From contig JAJYZD010000038.1 of NCBI GenBank assembly GCA_021800315.1, positions 1 through 19,235 of the forward strand: a stretch of 19,235 nt of DNA, read 5' to 3'. Shown in pieces: positions 8,341 through 16,243 of this stretch; the stretch's first letter is position 1, and each line of letters starts with the position of its first letter. The position numbers were made by a program, and so were the translations under genes. The DNA is from Bacillota bacterium (GTDB lineage Bacteria; Bacillota; Desulfotomaculia; Desulfotomaculales; JAJYZD01). The notes beneath the pieces are model-generated. The model did not search any database. It saw only the letters and a list, made by a program, of their open reading frames with translations, and was not told where the DNA came from.

Positions 8341-9798
8341 TCAGGTCAGTTCCCGGACCAGGTCGCCCCAGGCGTCGAAGACCAGCACCTTGAGCGGCAG
8401 GTCGCCGGTCAGGGCGTGGGTGGCGCAGGAAAAGCACGGGTCGTAGGCCCTAAAAGCCATTTCCACCAGGTTGAGCAGACCCCGGGTGATCTCGACCCCG
8501 GGCCGGATGGCGGCGGTAGCCGCCTTCTTGATGGCCATGTAGATGGGGGCGTTGTTGTTGGTGGTACCGACGATCAGGTTGGCCTTAAGCACGATACCCC
8601 GCTCGTCGGTGACGTAGTGGTGGGTGAGGGTGCCCCGGGGAGCCTCCACAATGCCCACCCCCTCGCGTGGAACCTCCCGGGGGATGATCCGGATCTCATC
8701 CGACGTTATTTCCGGGTCGTGGGCCAGTTCCCGCAGGCGTTCGGCGGCGTAGAGGAGTTCCACCAGCCTGGCCCAGTGCTGGGCCAGGACGGCGTGCACC
8801 GGCCTGCCGCCGAGGGTCGCGTACATCTTCTCGCAGGCTTCCTGGGCCAGGGGGGTGGCCATGCCGTCGGCCGCGTTGAGGCGGGCCAGCGGGGCGGCCT
8901 GGTAAATGCCGCTGTCTCTGCCTTCCCGAAAACCGGTCCAGCCGGTTTTCCTGAGGTAGGGGAACTTCAGGTAGCTCCAGGGCTCGACGTGCTCCGCCAC
9001 GTGCTCCAGGTATTCGGGGGCCCGGTAGCGTCCGGTTTCCACGCCGTCTGGTCCGACGATGCGGACCGAACCGTCGTAGAAGTTTACCCGGTTGGCAGAG
9101 TCGACCAGGCCCATGTAACTGGTTTCCAGGCGGTAGGCGTCGCTTAAGATGATGTCCACGTAGCCGCTGTTGGCCAGGACCACGTCGTTGAAGATCTGCA
9201 GGGAGAAACGCGCGAACTCCACCTGGGAGTCGGCGACCTTTTGCACGCGGCCCGCTTCCTCCCGGGACAGGCCCTTGGAGACCCCGCCGGGCAGCGTCCA
9301 GACCGGATGGGTCGCCTTGCCGGCCAGGAGGGCCTGGATTTCCTGGGCCATGGCCCGGTGCTTGATCACGGCGGCGCCGGTTTCCAGGCCTACCTTGCCC
9401 ACCACGCCGAGGATGTTGCGGACGGCCGGGTCGGCGTCGGGGCCCATGACGAAGTCCGGAGCCGCCAGGGCGTAGAAATGGGCTATATGGCTGTGAATGT
9501 AATGGGAAGAGTAATACAACTCCCTCAGCTTTTTCGCCGCGGGAGGCGGATCTACCCGGAACACCGCGTCTACGGCCTTACCCGAGGCCATATGGTGGGC
9601 GGCGGGTCAGACACCGCAGATGCGGGTGACGATGCGGGGTACCTCCTCGATCGGCCTGCCCTCCACGAATTTTTCAAATCCCCGCAGTTCCGGGATCTGA
9701 AAATAGACGTCTTCGACCGAGCCGTCGTCGTTCAGGAATATTTCGATCTTGCCGTGACCCTCCAGCCTGGTGATGGGATCAATGGTCACTCTCTTCAA
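8341..9798 (-). CDS. mvhA: NiFe hydrogenase large subunit, MvhA type, with in-frame UGA (Sec64)
   Basis: Read through UGA at 9607-9609 this is one 485-residue large subunit of a group 3 [NiFe] hydrogenase, the H2-oxidising part of the Mvh-Hdr complex. It starts VTIDPITRLEGHG after the TTG. The N-terminal nickel motif RxCGxCxxxH reads R59-I-C61-G-V-U64-P-A-A-H68, where U is the UGA codon. The C-terminal motif DPCFSCATH (Cys455, Cys458, His461) keeps its cysteines and is followed by 24 residues, the usual peptide removed during maturation. The frame is otherwise open with no other defects. The next ATG (9591) has no ribosome binding site and would remove half of the active site. The TTG start overlaps the mvhG stop (TTGA), indicating translational coupling. 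Sec insertion is inferred from motif and downstream hairpin; a nonsense mutation is the alternative. Confidence 0.88.
9571..9592 (-). promoter_or_regulatory. Candidate bacterial SECIS hairpin
   Basis: On the coding strand, 14 nt after the UGA, UAUGGCCU pairs with AGGCCGUA (8 bp, one U-G pair) around the 6-nt loop CGGGUA. The apical loop therefore begins 22 nt after the UGA and carries G in its second position and a GU, as expected for bacterial SECIS elements recognised by SelB. The ATG at 9591 lies inside this stem and should not be used as a start. Confidence 0.7.
9607..9609 (-). other. In-frame UGA, predicted selenocysteine codon 64 of MvhA
   Basis: The triplet TCA on the plus strand is TGA on the coding strand, at the position of the second Cys in the RICGVC motif of MvhA-type hydrogenases. 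Cys-to-Sec positional replacement with an intact frame on both sides is the standard sign of a selenoprotein. Confidence 0.8.
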
Positions 9799-10754
9799 GG
9801 CTGCCGCGCTCCTTTCAACAGCGATTTGGCCATGGAGAAACGGAAGAAGGTGCCGGCCGGATCGACGATCCGGTCGATAACGGCCCCGGCGTCCTCCACC
9901 CGGTCTTCATCAATGATGGATCCCAGGGTGCTGATGAACTTGGCGCCCTGGTCGATGATGCCCGGCATGGGCCCGTAGCAGCCCCGGCAGGCCATATTGG
10001 CCGCGATGCACCTGGCGCCGCAGCCGCCCCGCGTTACCGGACCCAGGCAGATCAGACCCTGCTCCAGGAGGCAGTTCTCGCGATCCGGAATTATTTCATG
10101 GGGCCGGTAGAATGTCTTGACCTTTTTCTCCTTCTTGACGCGGGAACACTCGTGGCACAGGGAGTGGTCGGCTACGCCCACGGTGGATCCGGCGGGAGGC
10201 AACTGTCCGGAGACGATGACCTCGAACACCTCCCAGATCCGCTCGGGGGTGGGGGGGCAACCCGGCAGGTAATAGTCCACCGGCACGATGTCGTCCAGGG
10301 CGTACACCCGCCGGTAGAAGTCGGGCAGGTCCAGGGTGATGTCCCCGGCGGTGAAATGCGGTTGGGGCAGGACCGATTCCGGGTTTTCGGTGGAAGGCGA
10401 CTCGCGGTAGACCCGGTTTAAGATGTCCTCCCGCCGTTTGAAGTTGGCCAGGGCCGGAATACCCCCGGATACGGCGCAGCTGCCGAAGGCCACCAGGACC
10501 TCCGACTTTTGCCGTAAGAGGCGCGCCAGGTGTTCGTTTTCCGAGTTGCGCACCGCCCCGTGGAAGAGGCAGACGTCGATGCTCCGGTCGTCGTAAGCCT
10601 CGACATCGCTGTACTTGAAGTCGACGGCCACCGGCCAGAAGACGATGTCGGCCACCGCGGCGATGTCCAGAATGTGCTCGTTGGTGTCCAGGATGGCCAC
10701 GTCGCAGCCCCCGCAGGCCGAAGCCCAATAGGAGGCGAGCCTCAGCTTGCGCAC
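9795..10754 (-). CDS. mvhG: F420-non-reducing-type hydrogenase small subunit MvhG
   Basis: The 319-aa product is the iron-sulfur small subunit that passes electrons from the MvhA active site to MvhD. It begins RLASYWASACGGCDVAILD with Cys14 and Cys17 for the proximal cluster, and continues with GSCAVSGGIPA, then LPGCPPTPERIWE. A second cysteine-rich region (LCHEC, GLICLGPVTRGGCGARC, ACRGCYGPMPG) provides the medial and distal [4Fe-4S] clusters. It has no twin-arginine signal, which places the enzyme in the cytoplasm, as in group 3 hydrogenases. The GTG start at 10754 overlaps the end of mvhD by 13 bp and is preceded by AGGTGAT. Length and motifs are normal. Confidence 0.93.
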   Translation of the reverse strand: MRKLRLASYWASACGGCDVAILDTNEHILDIAAVADIVFWPVAVDFKYSDVEAYDDRSIDVCLFHGAVRNSENEHLARLLRQKSEVLVAFGSCAVSGGIPALANFKRREDILNRVYRESPSTENPESVLPQPHFTAGDITLDLPDFYRRVYALDDIVPVDYYLPGCPPTPERIWEVFEVIVSGQLPPAGSTVGVADHSLCHECSRVKKEKKVKTFYRPHEIIPDRENCLLEQGLICLGPVTRGGCGARCIAANMACRGCYGPMPGIIDQGAKFISTLGSIIDEDRVEDAGAVIDRIVDPAGTFFRFSMAKSLLKGARQP

Positions 10755-11185
10755 ACGGTATCACCTGCCCCGCTCTCCGCCGCCTGGTTGAAGGGTCCCA
10801 GGGCCCGTACGATTTCGGTGAAATCCCTTATCACCTTGGCAAACAGGGGACCTTCCGCCGCCGAGATCCATTCCAGCCTGACGCGTCCCCGCTCCACCCC
10901 GAAGTCTTCCAGCACCTTCATCATCAGGTGGTAACGCCGCGCGGCGTTGAGGTTGCCTTCGGTGTAATGGCAGTCGCCCGGGTGGCACCCGGCGATGAGG
11001 ACGCCGTCCGCTCCTTCCGCCAGGGCCTTGAATACGAAGGTGGGGTCGATCCGGCCCGTGCACATGAGCCGGATGGCCCGGAAGTTGGGCGGATACTGCA
11101 GGCGGCTCACCCCGGCCAGATCGGCCCCCGCGTAACTGCACCAGTTACACAAAAAGCCGATTATTTTGGGTTCAAAAACATCCAT
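10742..11185 (-). CDS. mvhD: MvhD: [2Fe-2S] adaptor between hydrogenase and HdrA
   Basis: The 147-aa protein carries the MvhD signature: FLCNWCSYAGADLAG (Cys13, Cys16), RLMCTGRID (Cys42) and GCHPGDCHYTEGN. In Mvh-Hdr complexes MvhD binds one [2Fe-2S] cluster and delivers hydrogenase electrons to HdrA. It is the first gene of the minus-strand operon; ATG 11185 follows GGGGGAGG. No strong sigma-A promoter could be recognised upstream, though TTATAC near 11220 on the minus strand could serve as a -10. Confidence 0.93.
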   Translation of the reverse strand: MDVFEPKIIGFLCNWCSYAGADLAGVSRLQYPPNFRAIRLMCTGRIDPTFVFKALAEGADGVLIAGCHPGDCHYTEGNLNAARRYHLMMKVLEDFGVERGRVRLEWISAAEGPLFAKVIRDFTEIVRALGPFNQAAESGAGDTVCAS

Positions 11186-12070
11186 CTTGTCAGGCCTCCC
11201 CCATTTCGATCAACCGTTGGTATAAGTGCCCGGGCCGACCCGGCCCCGGTCATGATGCCGGGACGGCCGGCTGTTTTTGCCGGTGAATTACCTTACCGTT
11301 GCGGTGACGCACGGTGGTCGGCCGTTGGCCGGTTGCCCCGGGAAAACCGCTTAAACCGGTTGGACGCCGGGTGGCTGCGAACGCTGGTGCATTGAGACGG
11401 CTTACTGTAGAAGTATGGGGGTGAATTTGACCTGGTCTGGAGCGGGGACGCCTGGTTTCCGGTCCGGGGACGAACGGCACAAGGCTTTCGCGGTTCTTCG
11501 TAACGCGCCCGATTGGGGGCGGTTGGGCCTAAGGTCCTCCCCTCATCCAATTCACCTCCGATCGGCCATTGGGAGAACAATACGGGCAAACGCATCGATT
11601 CAGGCGGTCTGTGTTACGCTCCAGCTATAATAGCATTACGCCCGGGCCATCTCAAGAGAAAGCAGACCGATGGTCGGATACGGGCGGGCGGTGGTCATTT
11701 TTCCCGTCCGAGCCATGCCCTGGATCGCCGGAGGGAGCCGTTGGCGCCGTCAGACCCGGTTACAATAAGCTCACAACACCTGGCGATGGTTAAATTTGGG
11801 AAAAACAACTGCTGCGTACCTCCCGGAGACGGTTATCCACCGGAGGCATCGCCAAAGGAACGGCCCGGAACGGTATAACCGGGGGGCCGGGGAACCTGCC
11901 GGCGTTGCGTTGGCGCTGGGTCAGCCCGGAGATACGTCCATACAACCCGGCGAATCTTCCGGCTGGAGCACGTCTCAACATTGAACATTTACCGGTGCGG
12001 TTGCAGGAATGGCGGCGGTTCCGGCGAAAGATAGCCGGTAAATTCAACTTGGGCTGGAGGAGGGACAGCT
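11186..12070. other. 885-bp gene-free region between mvhD and the divIVA-like gene
   Basis: This interval separates the divergent mvhD and divIVA-like genes and so must hold both promoters. Several frames stay open for 60-120 codons on both strands, but none has a convincing ribosome binding site or recognisable family. A TATAAT at 11626-11631 lacks a -35 partner at 16-18 bp. CGGTTAT (11830-11836) and ATAACCG (11875-11881) form a 7-bp inverted repeat with possible inner pairing, about 190 bp before the divIVA-like start, which might be a structured leader. I see no tRNA, rRNA or recognised riboswitch. Confidence 0.5.
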
Positions 12071-12634
12071 ATGGATTACAACGACGAGACCGTGTTGACC
12101 GATCCGTCAGGCATCAGGCGCCGGTTTTTCGGCTACGATTGCGACGAGGTCGACCGCCGGTTGAGCAGGCTTCTCCAGATGGTCGTGGACGGCAAACAGG
12201 TGAACAAGATCCAGGACGGGACCATCAGGACCCTGGAGGCCCAGGTGAACGACTACCGGGAGTCGCAGGCGCTGGTGCGGGCGCTGATGACCAAAGCGGA
12301 GGACGAGGCCCGCGAAATTGTGGAGCGGGCCCTTGCGCAGGCCAAAGCCATCGGGCAACAGGCCGAAACCTTGCTGGCGGATGCCGGGGCCGAGGCGGCC
12401 AGGCTGCGCGCGGAGGCCGACGGGTATTTCGAGCAAAAACGCGGAGAGATCGAACGGCAGGCCAAGGACGCCCTGCGGGCGGCGGCCTTTGCGGAGAACT
12501 TCGAAAAGCTGATGGGGAAGCCGAAAGTAGGCGGAGCGGCCGGGGACCTGCTGGGCAGGCACATCCTGTTGTTTCTGAGCGAGTTGGGTGAACTCACCAA
12601 GCAACTGGCGGTTGAGGAGGCCGGCCAGGGATAG
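12071..12634 (+). CDS. DivIVA-domain coiled-coil protein
   Basis: The 187-aa product has a short N-terminal DivIVA-type segment, DPSGIRRRFFGYDCDEVDRRL at about 11-31, with the family Gly-Tyr-Asp and the following E-V-D-x-x-L pattern. A long Ala/Glu/Arg-rich stretch from about 40 to 145 follows and is predicted to form a coiled coil. DivIVA relatives bind curved membrane at poles and septa in Gram-positive bacteria and recruit other proteins. There is no membrane segment or signal peptide. ATG 12071 follows GGAGGAGGG at good spacing. It is monocistronic and converges on uppP. Whether it acts in division or another role (for example SepF/GpsB-like) cannot be read from the sequence. Confidence 0.75.
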   Translation: MDYNDETVLTDPSGIRRRFFGYDCDEVDRRLSRLLQMVVDGKQVNKIQDGTIRTLEAQVNDYRESQALVRALMTKAEDEAREIVERALAQAKAIGQQAETLLADAGAEAARLRAEADGYFEQKRGEIERQAKDALRAAAFAENFEKLMGKPKVGGAAGDLLGRHILLFLSELGELTKQLAVEEAGQG

Positions 12635-12702
12635 CGGTCGCCCCGCTGATCAGGGCCCGGGAAGGATGGGCCGGTCCGTCGTTGCCCGGTGGCCGCCGCG
12701 GC

Positions 12703-13509
12703 CTAAAACACGGTCCGCACGAAAACGGCCAGCCCAACCAACAGACAGTAGTAAGCGAAGGGGCGCAGGGCCTCCACTTCCCGCCGCTTGAAGTAGCGCA
12801 TGAGAAAGACGACGCTCAGGTAGGCGACGACTCCGGCCACCAGGCCGCCCAAGGTGGCTATGGCCATCTGGGAGTGGCCGTACTTCAGCATCTTGGGTAC
12901 TTCCAGAACGCCGGCGCCCAGGATGATGGGTGTGGCCAGCAGGAAGGCGAAGCGGGCGGCTGCTTCATAGGTGTATCCGTAGATAAGCCCGCCCACCATG
13001 GTTACGCCGGAGCGGGAGAAACCAGGAACGAGGGCCAGGGACTGCAGGACACCGATGACCAGGGCCTGCACGGGTTTGAGCCGGTCCAGGCTTTTGTGGC
13101 CCCGGCCCCGCAGCCATTCCCCCACCAGAAGGAACAGGCCGTTGACGATGAGGAAGAAGGAAGCCGAACGGGCGTCGGGAAAAAGGGCCCTGAACTTCTT
13201 CTCGAAAACGAAGCCGATGACGGCGGCCGGGATGGTGCCGATGATCACCATGGTCAGCAGGCGGCGCCCGTCGGTGCGGCGGGCGCCGAAGATGGACAGC
13301 AGGAAGTCGTACCAGTCCCGCCGGAAGTAGATGAGCAGGGCGAAGGCCGTACCCAGGTGCAGCATGACCATGAAGGGTAACAGGGCTTGCCGGTTGTAGG
13401 TCCAGTGGAGAAGGTAGGGGATGATGACGCCGTGGCCGACGCTGGAGATGGGAAAGAGTTCCGTGGCTCCCTGGGTGACGGCCAGGATCAGGGCCTGAAT
13501 CAGTTGCAT
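12703..13509 (-). CDS. uppP: Undecaprenyl-diphosphate phosphatase
   Basis: The 268-aa very hydrophobic protein matches UppP/BacA, which dephosphorylates undecaprenyl diphosphate to recycle the lipid carrier of peptidoglycan synthesis. The catalytic region QGATELFPISSVGH at residues 13-26 includes the key Glu17 and the Ser-Ser-x-Gly-His block. The second signature PGFSRSG, with the phosphate-binding Arg, is in the second half of the chain. About eight membrane helices are apparent. Length is normal for the family. The ATG at 13509 is preceded by GGTGG. The gene converges on the divIVA-like gene with 68 bp between stops. It might also contribute to bacitracin resistance, as known for the family. 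Confidence 0.95.
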   Translation of the reverse strand: MQLIQALILAVTQGATELFPISSVGHGVIIPYLLHWTYNRQALLPFMVMLHLGTAFALLIYFRRDWYDFLLSIFGARRTDGRRLLTMVIIGTIPAAVIGFVFEKKFRALFPDARSASFFLIVNGLFLLVGEWLRGRGHKSLDRLKPVQALVIGVLQSLALVPGFSRSGVTMVGGLIYGYTYEAAARFAFLLATPIILGAGVLEVPKMLKYGHSQMAIATLGGLVAGVVAYLSVVFLMRYFKRREVEALRPFAYYCLLVGLAVFVRTVF

Positions 13510-13744
13510 TGCATTTCCACCGCCGATTTGGTTTAGATTTGTGCCCCAGCTTAGTTTCTCTACGGGGGAAGGAAACCCTACCCGTGTCTTTGTTAATTTT
13601 CCTTAACGGCGGCGATGGCAGGGGAAAGATGCCTTTCCGGCGAAAAGGAGCGGGAGCCGCAAGCAAATACCGGATTTGGCGCACGGGTGCCCGGGCTTGG
13701 CGCGGGCGGGGAAAGACCGGAGACGTCTTATTAGGGGGCAGGCC

Positions 13745-14803
13745 GTGGTAATCGTCACGCTGGCCGGGATGGTCTTGCCCGCCCTGGCCCTGCTGCTCCT
13801 GTTGGTCGCGGCAATCCTGGCCGGCAATAAGCTTCTGTCCGCCCCGGGCTACCGGGGACCGGTGTCCGGCCACTTCGACGGCGTCCGGTTCCGGAACCGG
13901 GAAAGTAACGGGGCGCCCGGATCCGGGGAGGGTTTTTCCGGCGCCGGCATGGGCTCAAACCGCTGGAAGTGGCGGGAGAACCGTTTCCGGGCGCGACCGC
14001 GGGAACGCGTATGGGGCCGGGAGGTTGTCGTGACCTTTGTCAACCATGCTACCGTGCTGATCCAGACCGCCGGCGTCAACATCCTGACCGATCCGGTCTG
14101 GTCGTGGCGGGCCGGTCCGTTGCCCTTCCTGGGCCCGCGGCGGTACCGTGACCCGGGCGTACGTTTTGAGGATCTGCCGCCCATCGACCTGGTACTGGTC
14201 TCGCACAACCATTACGATCACCTGGATCTCCCGACCTTGCGCCGGCTGCGGGCCAAGTGGCGGCCCCGGATCTATACCGGGTTGGGGAACGCCGCGTATC
14301 TTAAACACCGGCATATAGGCGGGGCCGTCGACCTGGACTGGTGGGACAGGCGGCAGGTGAGCGGGACGGTAGCCGTCGTGGCGGTGCCGGCCCGGCATTT
14401 TTCGGCGCGGGCACTCTCCGACCGCGACCGGACGCTGTGGTGTGGATTTGTCCTGGAAACACCGGCGGGGGACATCTTCTTCGCCGGCGACACGGCCTAC
14501 GGGCCGTTCATCGGGGAAATCCACCGTCAATGGCGGGAGTTCCGCCTGGCCTTGCTGCCAATCGGCGCGTTCCTGCCCCGGCGGTCCATGCAGGCGGTGC
14601 ACACCTCGCCGGACGAGGCGCTCGCCATGCATCACGAACTGGGCGCCCGGATATCGGTGGGCATTCACTTCGGAACGTTCCCGATGGCCGCGGACGGCCA
14701 GGACGTGCCGGCCGAACGGGTCGGGGAGTTGCTCCGGCAGGCGCCCGAACCGGCTTTTATCCTCCTGGAAAACGGACAATCGCTGACGGTGCGGGACGAT
14801 TGA
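13745..14803 (+). CDS. Membrane-anchored metallo-beta-lactamase-fold hydrolase (NAPE-PLD/UlaG type)
   Basis: Starting at GTG 13745, preceded by AGGGGG, the product is 352 aa. One N-terminal hydrophobic helix (about residues 5-27) should anchor it in or export it across the membrane. The zinc-binding motif SHNHYDHLD gives His154, His156, Asp158 and His159. Other family blocks are FVNHATVLIQ, NILTDPVWSWRAGPLP, PARHFSAR, FFAGDTAYG and GIHFGTFPM. This arrangement resembles the N-acyl-phosphatidylethanolamine phospholipase D/UlaG branch of the MBL fold; the natural substrate is unknown. The frame is open to a TTG at 13676, but that extension is Arg/Gly-rich with no ribosome binding site. The ligase remnant follows 26 bp downstream, suggesting one transcript. 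Confidence 0.85.
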   Translation: MVIVTLAGMVLPALALLLLLVAAILAGNKLLSAPGYRGPVSGHFDGVRFRNRESNGAPGSGEGFSGAGMGSNRWKWRENRFRARPRERVWGREVVVTFVNHATVLIQTAGVNILTDPVWSWRAGPLPFLGPRRYRDPGVRFEDLPPIDLVLVSHNHYDHLDLPTLRRLRAKWRPRIYTGLGNAAYLKHRHIGGAVDLDWWDRRQVSGTVAVVAVPARHFSARALSDRDRTLWCGFVLETPAGDIFFAGDTAYGPFIGEIHRQWREFRLALLPIGAFLPRRSMQAVHTSPDEALAMHHELGARISVGIHFGTFPMAADGQDVPAERVGELLRQAPEPAFILLENGQSLTVRDD

Positions 14804-14829
14804 CCACGCAGGGATTAGGAGGTGGCGGC

Positions 14830-15105
14830 ATGATTCCGGCCCCGGCGGAGAAGATCCGGTGGTGCCGCGAACAGGGATACTGGGGCGACCGGACCCTTGC
14901 GGACGCTTTGCGGGAGCGGGTTTTGGCGGACCCGGAGCGGACGGCCCTGCTGGATCACCCCCTGGAGGTGGAAATGTGCCTGCGGCAACTGGGCCAAGAG
15001 AAGGTCAAATTCACCATTATGCCGCCGGCCGGGACGGCTTCAACATCAGCGACGGAAATCATCTTGAAGAAATTTAAAAGGGTGGTTGTATGCGCGACGC
15101 GGTGA
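14830..15105 (+). pseudogene. Remnant of an AMP-forming acyl-CoA synthetase/aryl-AMP ligase
   Basis: ATG 14830 follows a perfect AGGAGG and opens a 91-codon frame. The first 45 residues (IRWCREQGYWGDRTLADAL, then PERTALLDHP) look like the N-terminus of AMP-dependent synthetases of the 2,3-dihydroxybenzoate-AMP ligase type. Residues 50-70, with the core QEKVKFTIMPPA, resemble a stretch from the middle of the same family, after which similarity stops. The sections between and after, including the nucleotide-binding loop and the C-terminal lysine domain, are absent, so the gene appears to have shrunk by internal deletions. It still has a good start signal, and its stop lies inside the thiolase start, so its translation could still couple to the thiolase. 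The assignment rests on two short blocks. Confidence 0.55.
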
Positions 15106-16229
15106 TCGTGGCGGCGGTGAGGACGCCGGTGGGCCGCCGGGGCGGGAGCCTGGCCGGTATCCGGGCGGAGGACCTGGCCGGTATGGTGCTCCGGGAACTG
15201 ATGCGGCGGGCTCCCTGTGATCCCTCCCTGGTGGAGGACGTCATCATGGGCTGTGTTTCCCAGGTGGGGGAACAGGCCATGTGCATCGGCCGGGAGGCGG
15301 CCCTGATCGCCGACTTTCCCGCGCACGTGCCCGGTCTCTCCCTGGACCGCCAGTGCGGCTCCAGCCAGCAGGCGGTCCACTTCGCCGCCCAGGCCGTCCT
15401 CAGCGGCGACATGGACGTGGTGGTGGCCGCCGGCATCGAAAGCATGTCCCGGGTGCCCATGGGCTCCAATTTCCAGGATACGGATTTCAGCAAGGAGCTG
15501 ACCTCCCGCTACGAAATCATTCCCCAGGGCCTTTCGGCGGAGAGGATCGCCGCCCGGTGGGGGTTTTCGCGCGGGGAACTGGACGGTTATTCCCTGGAAA
15601 GCCACATAAAGGCGGTCCGGGCCCGGGACGAGGGCCGGTTCGAGCGGGAGATCATGCCGGTGACGCTGCCTTCGGGAGATGTCTTCACGGCCGACGAGAC
15701 CTGCCGGCGGGACACTTCGGTCGAAAAACTGGCCGGGTTGCGCCCGGCCTTCCAGGAGAACGGCGTGATAACGGCGGGCAATTCCAGCCAGATCAGCGAC
15801 GGCGCGGCGGCCGTCCTGGTCATGTCCCGGGAAAAGGCCCTGGAACTGGGATTGAAACCCCGTTTCCGCATCCTGGCCCGGAGCGTCCTGGGATCGGACC
15901 CCACCCTGATGCTCACCGGGCCGATCCCGGCCACGGCCAAGGTGCTGGCCAAGGCCGGTCTGGGCATCGGGGACATCGACGTCTTCGAGGTCAACGAGGC
16001 CTTCGCCCCGGTGCCCCTGGTCTGGCTGAAGGAAACGGGCGCCGATCCGGCCCGGCTCAACCCCTGCGGCGGGGCCATCGCCCTCGGCCATCCCCTGGGC
16101 GCCAGCGGGGCCCGCCTGATGACGACCATGATGCACGAACTGGAGCGAACCGGCGGACGTTACGGGTTGCAGACCATGTGCGAGGGCCATGGCATGGCCA
16201 ACGCCACCATTATCGAGAGACTGGCCTGA
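15090..16229 (+). CDS. Acetyl-CoA acetyltransferase (thiolase)
   Basis: The 379-aa protein has the full thiolase catalytic set: Cys89 in DRQCGSSQQA (acyl-enzyme nucleophile), the NEAFAPVPL block, His334 in GHPLGASGAR and Cys364 in CEGHGMANATI. It catalyses the thiolytic cleavage of 3-ketoacyl-CoA or the reverse condensation. Length and motifs are normal. ATG 15090 overlaps the end of the ligase remnant by 16 bp; GGGTGG lies just upstream. The next gene, an SDR of the 3-hydroxyacyl-CoA dehydrogenase type, starts 14 bp after the stop, so the two probably perform consecutive beta-oxidation steps (or their reversal) on short-chain CoA thioesters. Chain-length preference cannot be read. Confidence 0.93.
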   Translation: MRDAVIVAAVRTPVGRRGGSLAGIRAEDLAGMVLRELMRRAPCDPSLVEDVIMGCVSQVGEQAMCIGREAALIADFPAHVPGLSLDRQCGSSQQAVHFAAQAVLSGDMDVVVAAGIESMSRVPMGSNFQDTDFSKELTSRYEIIPQGLSAERIAARWGFSRGELDGYSLESHIKAVRARDEGRFEREIMPVTLPSGDVFTADETCRRDTSVEKLAGLRPAFQENGVITAGNSSQISDGAAAVLVMSREKALELGLKPRFRILARSVLGSDPTLMLTGPIPATAKVLAKAGLGIGDIDVFEVNEAFAPVPLVWLKETGADPARLNPCGGAIALGHPLGASGARLMTTMMHELERTGGRYGLQTMCEGHGMANATIIERLA

Positions 16230-16243
16230 AGGGGGAAATTATC

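Noticed and set aside
9607..9609. UGA as a real stop that makes mvhA a pseudogene or split gene
   Set aside because: It falls precisely on a conserved Cys codon, the rest of the gene has no other damage, the downstream ATG has no ribosome binding site, and a SECIS-type hairpin follows. By contrast, the real pseudogenes in this window carry several lesions.
11250..11595. Minus-strand open frames upstream of mvhD as small genes
   Set aside because: The translations are Arg/Pro/Ser-rich GC-type noise without ribosome binding sites or recognisable motifs.
11626..11631. Perfect TATAAT as a promoter
   Set aside because: No TTGACA-like hexamer at 16-18 bp upstream and no TGn extension; a chance match in a long intergenic region cannot be excluded.
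11834..11842. TTATCCACC as a DnaA box/origin
   Set aside because: A single near-match with no second box, no AT-rich unwinding region and no dnaA or dnaN nearby.
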